Positions 24,754-33,818 of a DNA stretch of 38,886 nucleotides are shown piece after piece. A program made the translations under genes and the position numbers. The stretch spans positions 1 to 38,886 of the forward strand of contig CAZJED010000005.1 in the NCBI GenBank assembly GCA_964544965.1, written 5' to 3'. This DNA is from UBA11869 sp964544965 (GTDB lineage Bacteria > Pseudomonadota > Gammaproteobacteria > Eutrophobiales > Eutrophobiaceae). The first letter of the stretch is position 1. The number at the start of each line of letters is the position of its first letter. The notes under the pieces were generated by a model. The model saw nothing but the letters and a program-made list of their open reading frames with translations. It searched no databases and was not told the origin of the DNA.

Positions 24754-24990
24754 ATGTCACGAGTTTGTCAGGTAACGGGTAAAAGACCAATGGTTGGGAA
24801 CAACGTGTCCCACGCGCACAATAGAACAAAGCGTCGTTTTTTGCCAAATTTACAATCAAGACGCTTCTGGATAGAAAGTGAAAATCGTTGGATTCGATTA
24901 CTTGTAAGTAAAAAAGGAGTTCGAATCATTGACAAAAAAGGCATCGAAGCTGTGCTTGCGGATATTGGCGCTCGTAAAAAAACAGTCTAA
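24754..24990 (+). CDS. rpmB: 50S ribosomal protein L28
   Basis: Protein of 78 residues, same length as E. coli L28 and very close in sequence: MSRVCQVTGKRP, NNVSHAHNRTKRRFLPNL and RFWIESENRWIRL are the family blocks, with VRIIDKKGIEAVL near the end. It is part of the large ribosomal subunit. It is followed after 13 bases by rpmG and preceded by a near-consensus promoter. Confidence 0.98.
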   Translation: MSRVCQVTGKRPMVGNNVSHAHNRTKRRFLPNLQSRRFWIESENRWIRLLVSKKGVRIIDKKGIEAVLADIGARKKTV

Positions 24991-25003
24991 AAGGTAATTG
25001 ATA

Positions 25004-25159
25004 ATGCGTGATAAAATAAAACTCGTTTCATCTGCAAATACTGGCCATTACTACACAACAACAAAAAATAAACGTGCAATGCCAGATAAAATGGAAATTA
25101 AAAAATTTGATCCAGTTGTACGTAAACACGTAATATATAAAGAATCAAAAATAAAATAG
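25004..25159 (+). CDS. rpmG: 50S ribosomal protein L33
   Basis: Short gene of 51 codons: ATG at 25004, TAG at 25157-25159. The protein starts MRDKIKLVSSANTGHYYTTT and ends KFDPVVRKHVIYKESKIK, near identical in pattern to E. coli L33. It is the cysteine-free form without a zinc ribbon, as in E. coli. An AAAGG (24990-24994) precedes the start by 9 bases. It forms the rpmB-rpmG operon. Confidence 0.97.
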   Translation: MRDKIKLVSSANTGHYYTTTKNKRAMPDKMEIKKFDPVVRKHVIYKESKIK

Positions 25160-25178
25160 TGCTGTTCGGCGCTATTTT
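25156..25178 (+). terminator. Possible Rho-independent terminator after rpmG
   Basis: ATAGTGC (25156-25162) pairs with GCGCTAT (25169-25175) around a 6-base loop: a 7-bp stem with one G-T wobble, overlapping the rpmG stop and followed by a four-T run. The T-tract is short, so termination may be partial and allow read-through into the ABC genes. Confidence 0.45.
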
Positions 25179-25190
25179 CAGAACTGCGCT

Positions 25191-25922
25191 ATGAAAAAAG
25201 ATAAAACTCTCATATCTGTTAATGGCCTTTCTCGCTTCTACGGCAAAAAACGTGCAATCGAAAATATTAGTTTTGATGTCTGCAAAGGTGAGATTCTTGG
25301 TTTGCTTGGCCCTAATGGTGCTGGCAAGTCGACAACTATGCAAATTATTTGTGGGGTAATCGCTGCAAATAATGGCTCTGTTAATATCGCGGAATACGAT
25401 ATACATGATGCCCCGAAACAAGCAAAACAAAATATTGGTTTTTTACCTGAACAACTACCGCTATACCACGATCTAAATATTGACGAATATTTACTATATT
25501 CTGCAAAATTAAGAGGTGTAAAAAAAGCTAATCTTGGAAATGCACTTTCCTCGTGTAAAAAACGCTGTGGTTTAAAAAATATGGGTTCGCACCTAATTCA
25601 AAATCTTTCAAAAGGTTTTAAACAAAGAGTTGGTATAGCTCAAGCAATAATTCATGCGCCTTCAATTATTATTCTTGATGAACCGACCTCGGGACTCGAC
25701 CCAAAACAAATTTTAGATATAAGAACATTGATGCGGGAATTAAGCAAAGATCATAGCATCATATTGTCGACTCATATTCTTTCTGAAGTTGAAGCTATTT
25801 GTGATCGTGTTCTCATAAATAAGGGAAATATTGTATTAGATCAATATTTAAATAAATTATTAACTAGTAATAATTCCCTTGAGTCTGTGTTTTTGGATTT
25901 AACTGGTGGGAACAGTAGTTAG
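25191..25922 (+). CDS. ABC transporter ATP-binding protein, GldA-like
   Basis: Protein of 243 residues. Walker A GPNGAGKST (about 39-47), signature NLSKGFKQRVGIAQ (LSKGF replaces LSGGQ, as usual in this subfamily), Walker B IIILDEPTSGLD and switch histidine in STHILSEVEAICDR. It resembles the ATPase of ABC-2 exporters such as GldA and NosF. With the next three genes it forms an ABC-2 ATPase / permease / GldG-like / DUF4340 module seen in many gammaproteobacteria and related to the Bacteroidetes gliding GldA-GldF-GldG set. The substrate is unknown. It starts 31 bases after rpmG. Confidence 0.9.
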   Translation: MKKDKTLISVNGLSRFYGKKRAIENISFDVCKGEILGLLGPNGAGKSTTMQIICGVIAANNGSVNIAEYDIHDAPKQAKQNIGFLPEQLPLYHDLNIDEYLLYSAKLRGVKKANLGNALSSCKKRCGLKNMGSHLIQNLSKGFKQRVGIAQAIIHAPSIIILDEPTSGLDPKQILDIRTLMRELSKDHSIILSTHILSEVEAICDRVLINKGNIVLDQYLNKLLTSNNSLESVFLDLTGGNSS

Positions 25923-25936
25923 TAATTATCAAAAAT

Positions 25937-26680
25937 ATGAATAATATAATTTTAATTGCTATTAATGAGTTAAGACGTTTTTTTAAATCCCCTTTAGCGT
26001 GGATTATACTTGCAATCATTCAATTTCTAGTGGCTGTCTTTTTCTATGTGCCATTAGTCATGTATCTACAACCAGCATCAACAGCGACGGGCTTGACTGA
26101 CACGGTAGTTTCTACCATGTATGGATTTGCTGCTTATATAATATTAATAATATCGCCATTACTAACAATGCGTTTAATTTCTGAAGAACGTCAGTTAGGT
26201 ACTATAAAATTATTATTCTCGTCACCAATAAACATCACTGAAATAGTGTTGGGTAAGTTTCTTGGAATGACAATATTTTATTTGTTAATTTTATTAATGA
26301 TCACCTTGATGCCATTATCTTTATTATTTGGAACTCAACTTGATCTTGGGCAAATAGCTTCGTCATTAGTTGGTCTTTTTTTACTGACGACTTCTATCGC
26401 ATCAATCGGATTATTTTTATCGTCGCTAACAAATTCACCGGCTATATCTGCAATTAGTACATTTGGCGTTTTATTGTTACTTTTGATAATAAAAATGGGC
26501 GGGGCGCATTCTTCATCTAATACAGCTTTAATATTTTCCTATATATCTATAGATAACCATTATAATAATTTTTTAACTGGACTGTTTAATTCTGCTGATA
26601 TTTTTTATTACGTTATATTAACCACATTTTTTATTATTTTATGTATATGGCGACTTGATGCAGAACGAACATATGGATAA
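25937..26680 (+). CDS. ABC-2 type permease, GldF-like
   Basis: Protein of 247 residues with about six membrane segments (approximately 17-39, 55-78, 100-125, 135-165, 170-190, 222-240). It has the ABC-2 feature of a cytoplasmic stretch ISEERQLGTIKLLFSSPI between helices 2 and 3, found in GldF and NosY-like permeases. It begins 14 bases after the ATPase gene and ends 6 bases before the GldG-like gene, so the three should be co-translated. Substrate not predictable. Confidence 0.88.
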   Translation: MNNIILIAINELRRFFKSPLAWIILAIIQFLVAVFFYVPLVMYLQPASTATGLTDTVVSTMYGFAAYIILIISPLLTMRLISEERQLGTIKLLFSSPINITEIVLGKFLGMTIFYLLILLMITLMPLSLLFGTQLDLGQIASSLVGLFLLTTSIASIGLFLSSLTNSPAISAISTFGVLLLLLIIKMGGAHSSSNTALIFSYISIDNHYNNFLTGLFNSADIFYYVILTTFFIILCIWRLDAERTYG

Positions 26681-26686
26681 AAAAAT

Positions 26687-28057
26687 ATGTACATAACAAA
26701 GCAAACAAGATTAAAAATTAAATTAAATAGCATTCTGATGCTTTGCTTATTTATTGCGACTTCTTCTTTATTAGCATGGTTCACTTACAAAAATTCTGTT
26801 GAGTATGATTGGACAGCTATAGGAAGACATACGTTATCAGATGTAAGTCTCGAGATTTTGTCAAAAATGCCGGAAAAAATTGAGATAATTTCTTATGCAC
26901 GAGAAACTCCTTTTTTACGCTCTTCAATAAAAAAGTTTGTGGGTAAATACCAACGTCATAAATCAAACATAATTTTAAGTTTTGTAAACCCTGATACATC
27001 TCCAGACGAAGCACGTAACTTAGGCATAACTGTCGATGGAGAAATTATCGTTCGCTATAAAGGGCGTTCTGAGCATTTAAAAACAGACAGTGAACAGGTA
27101 TTTGCAAATACCTTAAAAAGATTGCTGCGAAATCAAGAAAGATGGATTGCTTTTGTTGAAGGTCATGGAGAACGTAGTGCATTAAGTGCTTCTAATGGTG
27201 ATTTAGGCGGTTGGGCAAATAATCTTCTTAAAGAAGGTTATCGTATTCAACCTATTAACCTTGCCGAAACAAAAGTCATACCGGATAACACTAAAATTTT
27301 AATAATAGCAGGGCCCACAAATGATTATCTATCAAATGAAATCGAAATTATATTGGATCATATTGATAATGGTAGAAACTTGTTGTGGCTTCATGAGCCT
27401 GGACCATTATACAAATTGGACAAACTTGCTGAAAAATTATCTATAGAATTTCAAAAGGGAATAATCATTGACACGGTTGGGCAAGAAATAGGTATTAAAG
27501 ATCCAACAATTACATTTATTACAAAAAGTCTCTATCAAACACACCCTGTTACTCAAGATTTTGATTTTGTCACGCTTTTCCCAATGGCTGTTGCAATTAA
27601 GCCAATAAAATCTGATGTATGGAATAATAAACCTATACTAAATACGGGTAAGCACACATGGAGTGAAACAGGTAAATTAGAAGGTGAGGTTGAATTAAAT
27701 ATTGATACCGAAATTCAGGGGCCGTTAACATTAGGCTTAAGTCTGCAAAGAAATTTTGAAAAAGAAAATAATGGGCAGAACACAAAAGAACAACGCATTG
27801 TGGTAATAGGTGATGGGGATTTTTTATCTAATGCTTATTTTTCAAATAATGGAAATAACGAATTAGGAACCAGAATAATTAACTGGTTAAGTAATGATGA
27901 TGATTTTATTTTAATCCCATCAAAAACTATAATGGATGCACAATTAAAAACACCATTTTTAATACTTGGGGTGTTCGGAATAGGATTTCTGTTTTTAGTC
28001 CCGATAGTTTTAACATCTATTGGTATTCTTATTCAAATTAGAAGAAAAAAACAATAG
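26687..28057 (+). CDS. GldG-like ABC transporter auxiliary protein
   Basis: Protein of 456 residues. An N-terminal membrane anchor (about 14-32), a large extracytoplasmic region (about 33-425) and a C-terminal membrane helix (about 427-450) match the GldG/ABC_transp_aux layout. Visible segments include WTAIGRHTLSDVSLEILSKM near the start, AFVEGHGERSALS, ILIIAGPTNDYLSNEIEIIL and VVIGDGDFLSNAYFSNNGN. In this family the domain resembles an intraflagellar-transport/GldG fold and lies outside the membrane. Role unknown; it probably works with the ABC pair just upstream. Confidence 0.85.
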   Translation: MYITKQTRLKIKLNSILMLCLFIATSSLLAWFTYKNSVEYDWTAIGRHTLSDVSLEILSKMPEKIEIISYARETPFLRSSIKKFVGKYQRHKSNIILSFVNPDTSPDEARNLGITVDGEIIVRYKGRSEHLKTDSEQVFANTLKRLLRNQERWIAFVEGHGERSALSASNGDLGGWANNLLKEGYRIQPINLAETKVIPDNTKILIIAGPTNDYLSNEIEIILDHIDNGRNLLWLHEPGPLYKLDKLAEKLSIEFQKGIIIDTVGQEIGIKDPTITFITKSLYQTHPVTQDFDFVTLFPMAVAIKPIKSDVWNNKPILNTGKHTWSETGKLEGEVELNIDTEIQGPLTLGLSLQRNFEKENNGQNTKEQRIVVIGDGDFLSNAYFSNNGNNELGTRIINWLSNDDDFILIPSKTIMDAQLKTPFLILGVFGIGFLFLVPIVLTSIGILIQIRRKKQ

Positions 28058-28058
28058 C

Positions 28059-28910
28059 GTGAACAAAAGAATATGGATTAATATTTTTTTATTTGTTGTT
28101 GTTATTTTATTATCAATCATTATTCTTTCCGACAAAGACAATATTGAGAATGAGCCATCATCTTTATCCACCATTAACCCAGATACTATATCAAAAATTG
28201 AAATTATAAGAAAAAATCATAAAACAGTGTCCTTTAGTAAATATGATGATAAATGGAAAGTAGATGAACCACTAAAATTTCCGGTTAACCCGATAAGAAT
28301 TAAGCCGATACTAAATATTTTAAAAACTGAGTCTTATAAAAAATTAAATCTGAATGAAATCGATATTGCACAATTTGACCTTAGAGACCCAAAGGTTATT
28401 CTAAAATTAGATCAAAACAACTTTCTGTTTGGAACTACTAATCCTATCGACCAAAAAAGATATGTTTTATTTAATGAAACGATACATCTAATAGATGATT
28501 ACTTATTTGCTCAACTAATGGTTAGTGTTTATTTTTTCTCTGAAAATAAATTATTGCCTGACGATAAAAAAATTGTATCGATACATTTTCCTGACTATAA
28601 AATTTACAAAAATAATGGCCAATGGATATCTACAAAAAATGATGATGATGATGAAAAATTAAAAAATATTATAAAAACATGGGAAAATGCAATTGCGGTT
28701 ACAGTTGACAAATATCAATTAAATAGTGGCTCTAGTGAAGAAGATTGTTATAGCAGTAAATCATGCAACCCAACCATATCTATTGAAACATTATCAGGTG
28801 AAATATTTTCTTTTTCTATAGAAAAAGAAAAACCAAATTTAATTCTAGGTAAAGAACTTAGTGGTATTCAATACAAAATCGCTGATGATGATGCCATACA
28901 AATGTTTTAG
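28059..28910 (+). CDS. DUF4340 domain protein
   Basis: Protein of 283 residues from a GTG one base after the GldG-like stop. The longer in-frame TTG start overlapping that gene is less likely. One N-terminal membrane anchor (about 6-24) is followed by repeated beta-rich DUF4340 units with the recognisable motifs DTISKIEIIRKNHKTVSFSK, DKWKVDEPLKFPVN and DLRDPKVILKLDQN. It occurs routinely as the fourth gene of the GldA/F/G-like module and is presumably an extracytoplasmic partner. Function unknown. mutM follows after 20 bases. Confidence 0.8.
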   Translation: MNKRIWINIFLFVVVILLSIIILSDKDNIENEPSSLSTINPDTISKIEIIRKNHKTVSFSKYDDKWKVDEPLKFPVNPIRIKPILNILKTESYKKLNLNEIDIAQFDLRDPKVILKLDQNNFLFGTTNPIDQKRYVLFNETIHLIDDYLFAQLMVSVYFFSENKLLPDDKKIVSIHFPDYKIYKNNGQWISTKNDDDDEKLKNIIKTWENAIAVTVDKYQLNSGSSEEDCYSSKSCNPTISIETLSGEIFSFSIEKEKPNLILGKELSGIQYKIADDDAIQMF

Positions 28911-28930
28911 AAAAAAATAATATTTTTATA

Positions 28931-29746
28931 ATGCCAGAACTCCCCGAAGTCGAAACAACAAAAAACGGAATTTCTTCATATATTGTCGGTAAACATGTAA
29001 ATGATATTATTATTCGAGAAAGAAAACTTAGATGGTTAATTCCCTCAGATCTAAAAGATTCTCTTAAAAATCAACGTATTAATCAAATAACTCGCCGCGC
29101 AAAATATCTTCTCTTTCACACAGACAACGGCTGCTTAATCGTGCATCTTGGTATGTCAGGTAGTTTACGTTTGGTCAAAAAAAACCTGCCGCATATTAAA
29201 CATGACCACGTTGATTTTATTTTTGAATCAAAATATATATTGCGATTCCACGACCCTAGAAAATTTGGTTCAATTTTGTGGACAAGCCAAAACCCTGCCG
29301 TGCACAGATTAATTGTTCATCTTGGGCCTGAGCCTTTGGAGGATGAATTTAACTCTGACTATTTATATTCTAAATCTAAAAATCGTACAGTACCAATTAA
29401 AACATTCATTATGAACAGCAATATTGTTGTAGGTATCGGTAATATTTATGCAAATGAAGCTTTGTTTTTATCGGGTATTAACCCAAAATGCAAAACTAAC
29501 AGAATTTCAAAAACGCGCTATGAAAAATTAGTCACCTCAATAAAAACTGTATTATTAAAAGCTATAAGCAAAGGGGGGACAACGTTACGTGATTATGTAA
29601 ATACTGATGGTACGCCCGGTTATTTTAAAAATAAATTAAAAGTTTACGGTCGTGCCGGGAAACTATGCCATCACTGTAGAAATAAAATAAAAGTAATTAA
29701 GCAAAATCAAAGATCTACTTTCTATTGTACTTTCTGTCAAACTTAA
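28931..29746 (+). CDS. mutM: Formamidopyrimidine-DNA glycosylase
   Basis: Protein of 271 residues. The N-terminus MPELPEVET supplies the catalytic proline and Glu. RRAKYLLF carries the conserved Lys, and HLGMSGSLR and FHDPRKFG follow. The H2TH region has VVGIGNIYANEALFLSGI. The C-terminal zinc finger has CHHC, then RSTFYCTFC, with the Arg of the finger loop retained. It removes 8-oxoguanine and formamidopyrimidines and nicks the abasic site. It converges on ggt with 15 bases between the stops. Confidence 0.97.
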   Translation: MPELPEVETTKNGISSYIVGKHVNDIIIRERKLRWLIPSDLKDSLKNQRINQITRRAKYLLFHTDNGCLIVHLGMSGSLRLVKKNLPHIKHDHVDFIFESKYILRFHDPRKFGSILWTSQNPAVHRLIVHLGPEPLEDEFNSDYLYSKSKNRTVPIKTFIMNSNIVVGIGNIYANEALFLSGINPKCKTNRISKTRYEKLVTSIKTVLLKAISKGGTTLRDYVNTDGTPGYFKNKLKVYGRAGKLCHHCRNKIKVIKQNQRSTFYCTFCQT

Positions 29747-29761
29747 TGTTAGACAATATAA

Positions 29762-31444
29762 CTAATGCATATGTATAGCCTCAGCAACACCCTCACCCCT
29801 TGGATCGCTGGCAACAAAACTAGTGTTTCTATTCTTCCATATCATAATTGCCTGCATATTGCCGTATTTTCTTTTTATCTCTTTTAATTTATGGCCCTTC
29901 ATAACTAATTTCTTTTTTTCCTTATCTGAGAGACCGCCCATTTCATATTGGATTAAATCCGGAATATATTGATGATGGAATCTCGGGAGACTTACCCATG
30001 ACTCCGGTAATTCGCCTTTAACAAAGTCTAAAATGGCTAATAACACCATACTTATTATTCGACTTCCTCCTGGTGTACCAAGAATTCCAATACGATCGTT
30101 GGATTCGATAAATGTTGGCGTCATACTTGACAAAGGACGTTTACCTGGGTGAATGATGTTTGCATGATGCCCTACTAAACCATAATTATTTGCCGTCATA
30201 GGTTTGATAGTAAAATCATCCATTTCATTATTCAGGACAATGCCTGTTCCTTCAACCACAAAACCGGAACCAAATGGTAAGTTAATACTTAGTGTGGATG
30301 AAACTTTATTACCTTCTCTGTCTACTACTGAAAAATGTGTTGTATTTGTGCCTAAATTATCAGCAGTAGCTATGCTACCTAATTCACTACTTGGTGTTGC
30401 ACGTTCAACGTTAATTGTTAGCGCTAATCCCTCGGCATAATTTTTATCTAATAGCCTATCAATTGGTATGTTTACAAAGTCTGAATCGCCCAAATATGCA
30501 GCGCGATCGCGATAAGCACGTCTCATCGCTTCAATAATAATATGCTTGCGAGTTGAATTGTTATATTGTGTTAAATCAAATTTCTCTAAAATATTTAATG
30601 TTTGCCCAAGAACAATTCCTCCAGATGAAGGCGGCGGAACAGATATTATTTTATTTCCCTTGTAATTTATAGAAATTGGTTCTCTTTCGATTATTTTATA
30701 ATTTTCAAGATCATATGTTTCCCATATACCGCCGTTTTCTTGCACACTATCGACAATTTTTTGAGCAAAATTCCCCTGATAAAATCCTTCGCTGCCTTTC
30801 TCAGCTATCATGCTGAGTGTTTTCGCAAGATCTTCTTGAACAATAAAATCGCCTAATTTAGGAATCTTATTATTTATAAAAAAAATAGATGAGGTGCTTA
30901 TGTATTTACGCATTATATCTTCTCTATACCGAATTAACTTACGATAACGTTCAGTAACAACAAAACCATTTTTTGCTTGTTGAATCGCGGGTTTAAGAAT
31001 TTCTTTTAAGTTTAAACGACCATAGTTTTTCACCAAATGATCGATCCCTGCAACAACCCCAGGTATGCCAGATGACATCGGACCATTTAAAGAAAGTCCT
31101 TTAATAATATTGCCGTTTTTATCGACGTACATATTTCTATGGCTTCTCATCGGTGCAGTCTCGCGACCATCAAGAACAACTTTCTTATTATCTACGCTTC
31201 GATGTAGCAACCAAAAACCTCCTCCTCCTAAACCAGAACCAAATGGTTCTACAACAGCCAATGAAGCGGTAATTGCGGCGGCGGCGTCAAATGCATTTCC
31301 ACCCTTTTTCAGTATTTCTATTCCGGTACGAGTTGCAATTTCATGGGCGGTTGCTACCGCTGATTGATTTGCGCTATCGGCAAATATATATGTTGAATAT
31401 ATATATAAAATGGTAAAAAAAAAATTCCTAATATTACTATGCAA
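29762..31444 (-). CDS. ggt: Gamma-glutamyltransferase (periplasmic glutathione hydrolase)
   Basis: Protein of 560 residues, full length for GGT. A signal peptide (about 1-22, ending IFA) directs it to the periplasm. The precursor should self-cleave before T368 in GTNTTHFSVVD, producing the N-terminal nucleophile. GGGGFWLLH (74-82), PPPSSGGIVLGQ (270-281) and GTPGGSRI are other family blocks. It hydrolyses glutathione or transfers the gamma-glutamyl group. The start is a TTG, as no ATG or GTG lies upstream of the signal peptide; AAGG stands 9 bases before it. It follows coaD by 6 bases. Confidence 0.93.
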   Translation of the reverse strand: MHSNIRNFFFTILYIYSTYIFADSANQSAVATAHEIATRTGIEILKKGGNAFDAAAAITASLAVVEPFGSGLGGGGFWLLHRSVDNKKVVLDGRETAPMRSHRNMYVDKNGNIIKGLSLNGPMSSGIPGVVAGIDHLVKNYGRLNLKEILKPAIQQAKNGFVVTERYRKLIRYREDIMRKYISTSSIFFINNKIPKLGDFIVQEDLAKTLSMIAEKGSEGFYQGNFAQKIVDSVQENGGIWETYDLENYKIIEREPISINYKGNKIISVPPPSSGGIVLGQTLNILEKFDLTQYNNSTRKHIIIEAMRRAYRDRAAYLGDSDFVNIPIDRLLDKNYAEGLALTINVERATPSSELGSIATADNLGTNTTHFSVVDREGNKVSSTLSINLPFGSGFVVEGTGIVLNNEMDDFTIKPMTANNYGLVGHHANIIHPGKRPLSSMTPTFIESNDRIGILGTPGGSRIISMVLLAILDFVKGELPESWVSLPRFHHQYIPDLIQYEMGGLSDKEKKKLVMKGHKLKEIKRKYGNMQAIMIWKNRNTSFVASDPRGEGVAEAIHMH

Positions 31445-31450
31445 AACAAA

Positions 31451-31930
31451 CTACCTTAAAAATTTTTTTTCTAAAATCAATTTTACGGATTCAGGGACAA
31501 ATGGACTAACGTCTCCGCCTAATGCGGCTATTTCACGAACAAGACTTGATGAAATAAAATTAAAATTTTCTGTTGGTGTTAGAAATACTGTTTCAAGATC
31601 TTCATACAATTTCTTATTCATAGCAGTCATTTTAAATTCGTAGTCAAAATCAGAAATTGTTCTTACTCCGCGAATGATTACATTCACAGATTTCTCTTTT
31701 GCTAGATCAGTCACTAAACTATCGAAAGAAATAACTGTAATATTGTTGGTATCAGAAAATACATCTTTTATAAGTAAAACTCTTTCATCTATATCAAGTA
31801 ATGTTTTTTCTGATTTTTTTTCAGCAACAGCAATAATAATTTTATCGAATAACTTTGTTGCACGCTTTGCTATATCAATATGACCGTTTGTTATTGGATC
31901 AAAACTGCCTGCATAAATTGCTTGTGCCAT
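31451..31930 (-). CDS. coaD: Phosphopantetheine adenylyltransferase
   Basis: Protein of 159 residues. AIYAGSFDPITNGHIDIAKRA (about 3-23) contains the T/HxGH nucleotidyltransferase motif as TNGH. VNVIIRGVRTISDFDYEFKM and FISSSLVREIAALGGDVSPFVP are diagnostic for CoaD. It makes dephospho-CoA from phosphopantetheine, two steps after CoaBC, which is also in this window. It follows rsmD by one base, a widespread pairing. Confidence 0.97.
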   Translation of the reverse strand: MAQAIYAGSFDPITNGHIDIAKRATKLFDKIIIAVAEKKSEKTLLDIDERVLLIKDVFSDTNNITVISFDSLVTDLAKEKSVNVIIRGVRTISDFDYEFKMTAMNKKLYEDLETVFLTPTENFNFISSSLVREIAALGGDVSPFVPESVKLILEKKFLR

Positions 31931-31931
31931 C

Positions 31932-32489
31932 TTAATTTTCTCTATTTAATTCTGCTAATACTGATTGCACTTGTTTTGTATAAGTAATCTTATTTATTTT
32001 AAACACTGAAGGTATATCCATATCTTTTTCTGATTCTATATAAATTATTCCATCATTGTCTAACAATGACTGTTCATAAATGATTTGGCAACATTTTTCT
32101 ACATGCCCTTGGCCAAATGGTGGGTCTAGAAAAATAATATTAAAGCTTCTCGTTTGCCTCCTTAACCAACTTATTGCATCAACACACTCAATATAGTGAT
32201 GCCTGCTCTCTAAAATATCGGCAGTTTTTATTAAATTTTTTACTATGCTCGGGTTAGATTCGACCATTGTCACCTCGGATGCGCCTCGAGATAATGCTTC
32301 AAATGACAAAGCGCCGGTACCAGAAAATAAATCGAGGCAACGAGCATTGATAATTTTTTTATTTATCCAATTAAATAATGTCTCACGTATTCTATCTGGG
32401 GTAGGCCGTAAACCAGGAGCTTCGATTACATTTAATTTTCTGCCGCGCCACTTTCCGCCAATGATCCGAATCTTTGTTGAGCTATCCAA
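31932..32489 (-). CDS. rsmD: 16S rRNA (guanine(966)-N(2))-methyltransferase RsmD
   Basis: Protein of 185 residues. It begins with the RsmD signature IRIIGGKWRGRKL and RPTPDRIRETLFNWI. Motif I is LDLFSGTGALSFEALSRGA (52-70) and the catalytic motif IV is DPPFG (122-126). It methylates G966 of 16S rRNA. It lies between the M16 peptidase pair and coaD, with spacings of 3 and 1 bases, so all are probably one transcript. Confidence 0.95.
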   Translation of the reverse strand: MDSSTKIRIIGGKWRGRKLNVIEAPGLRPTPDRIRETLFNWINKKIINARCLDLFSGTGALSFEALSRGASEVTMVESNPSIVKNLIKTADILESRHHYIECVDAISWLRRQTRSFNIIFLDPPFGQGHVEKCCQIIYEQSLLDNDGIIYIESEKDMDIPSVFKINKITYTKQVQSVLAELNREN

Positions 32490-32492
32490 ATT

Positions 32493-33818
32493 TTATTTAT
32501 CTTCGTATGTTTTTTCAGGAGATTTGCCCACGCTTACTGTGACAAATTTTTCTGGAGACAAACGACGCTTAAAAGCATCTTTAATATTATCGATCGTGAC
32601 CTCTTCAACATTGTTATTAAACGTATCAAGGTAATCGAGTGGAAGTTTATAATATCCGATAACAACCACATAATTAAGGATTTTACTATTACTATCAATG
32701 CGCAATGGAAATCCACCAATTATGTTTTTTTTTGCTGCAATTAACTCATCTTGAGTTGGCCCTTCTTCAATATATTTCTTGATATTTTCTAATAAAATAG
32801 AAATTGCTTCATCAACCTGATTTGTCTTTGTTTGTAAGCCCGCAATAAAGGGACCTTTAAAAAGCATGGGCGTAAAGTAACTGTAAGCACTGTATGACAA
32901 GCCTCTTTTTTCTCTAATCTCTTCAAACAAACGTGAAACCATACCGCCACCGCCAAGAATATGATTTCCAACATACAATGAAAAATAATCAGAATCTCCA
33001 CGGCTTACACCTGGCTGTCCTACAAGAACATGAGTTTGAGCTGATGGGTAATCAATAAAAATATTTTTTGATTCATCTATTTTTTTAACTTCTGTTAATG
33101 AATCAGCTTTTTTACCTTCTTTTAATGAACTTACAATATTTTCCGCAATCTGTTCTGCTGCTTGTCGGTCAACAGCGCCAACAATTGCAATTATTGAATT
33201 TTTTGCTGTGTAATATTTATCATAAAAAGAAATTATATTTTCTCTTTTAATAGATTTTATAGTTTCCTGATCGCCTTCACTTGGTTTGCCATAAGGATGT
33301 AATCGATAAATTGCGCTCATAAATGCATCTTTTGCTATAGTGCCTGGTGATTGTTGTTTAGCTTTTATTCCTATTAGCATTTGTGAGCGTTTACGTTCAA
33401 AAGAATCTTTGGGGAAATCAGGTTTTGAAATAACTTTTTTAAAGTTTTCCATTGCTTTCGTAAATAGTTCATTTTGTGTAAGTGAGCGCAATTGAAGTGA
33501 TGCGGAATCATAACCAATGTCTGAAGCATAAATTGCTCCGAGTGACTCAAAACCACTACTTATTGTATCTGCATCATCTCCGTCAGCTCCTTCTGCTAAT
33601 AAACTATTAGTTAACATTGCAATTCCTAATGTATTGCCGTCACGAATACTCCCAGCATCAAAAACAACTTGTATGTCTACCATGGGTAATTCTGGAGAAT
33701 ATACATAATAAACATCAGTCCCCTTTGAGGTTGTCCAATATTCTATATTTGGAGATGCCAAAGGAGAGGCTGTATAAAAAAATAAAAAAAATAAAATCGT
33801 TCTAATGTGCACGAGCAT
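32493..33818 (-). CDS. M16 peptidase-family protein without zinc motif
   Basis: Protein of 441 residues from the ATG. A signal peptide (about 1-20, ending PLAS) is followed by two M16 domains. The zinc motif HxxEH is missing: the equivalent helix reads GIAMLTNSLLAEG. The C-terminal half keeps the Arg/Tyr substrate-binding segment EEIREKRGLSYSAYSYF. Such inactive partners pair with an active M16 subunit, here the gene just upstream, as in mitochondrial processing peptidase and other bacterial M16 pairs. The gene overlaps its partner by 17 bases. AGAAGG (33821-33826) is 2 bases before this ATG but 8 before GTG 33812, so the GTG may be the true start. Confidence 0.88.
   Translation of the reverse strand: MLVHIRTILFFLFFYTASPLASPNIEYWTTSKGTDVYYVYSPELPMVDIQVVFDAGSIRDGNTLGIAMLTNSLLAEGADGDDADTISSGFESLGAIYASDIGYDSASLQLRSLTQNELFTKAMENFKKVISKPDFPKDSFERKRSQMLIGIKAKQQSPGTIAKDAFMSAIYRLHPYGKPSEGDQETIKSIKRENIISFYDKYYTAKNSIIAIVGAVDRQAAEQIAENIVSSLKEGKKADSLTEVKKIDESKNIFIDYPSAQTHVLVGQPGVSRGDSDYFSLYVGNHILGGGGMVSRLFEEIREKRGLSYSAYSYFTPMLFKGPFIAGLQTKTNQVDEAISILLENIKKYIEEGPTQDELIAAKKNIIGGFPLRIDSNSKILNYVVVIGYYKLPLDYLDTFNNNVEEVTIDNIKDAFKRRLSPEKFVTVSVGKSPEKTYEDK

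Noticed and set aside
25004..25159. Cysteine-free L33 as a sign of zinc-independent duplication
   Set aside because: The E. coli L33 is also cysteine-free and very similar, so this is the normal form for the group.
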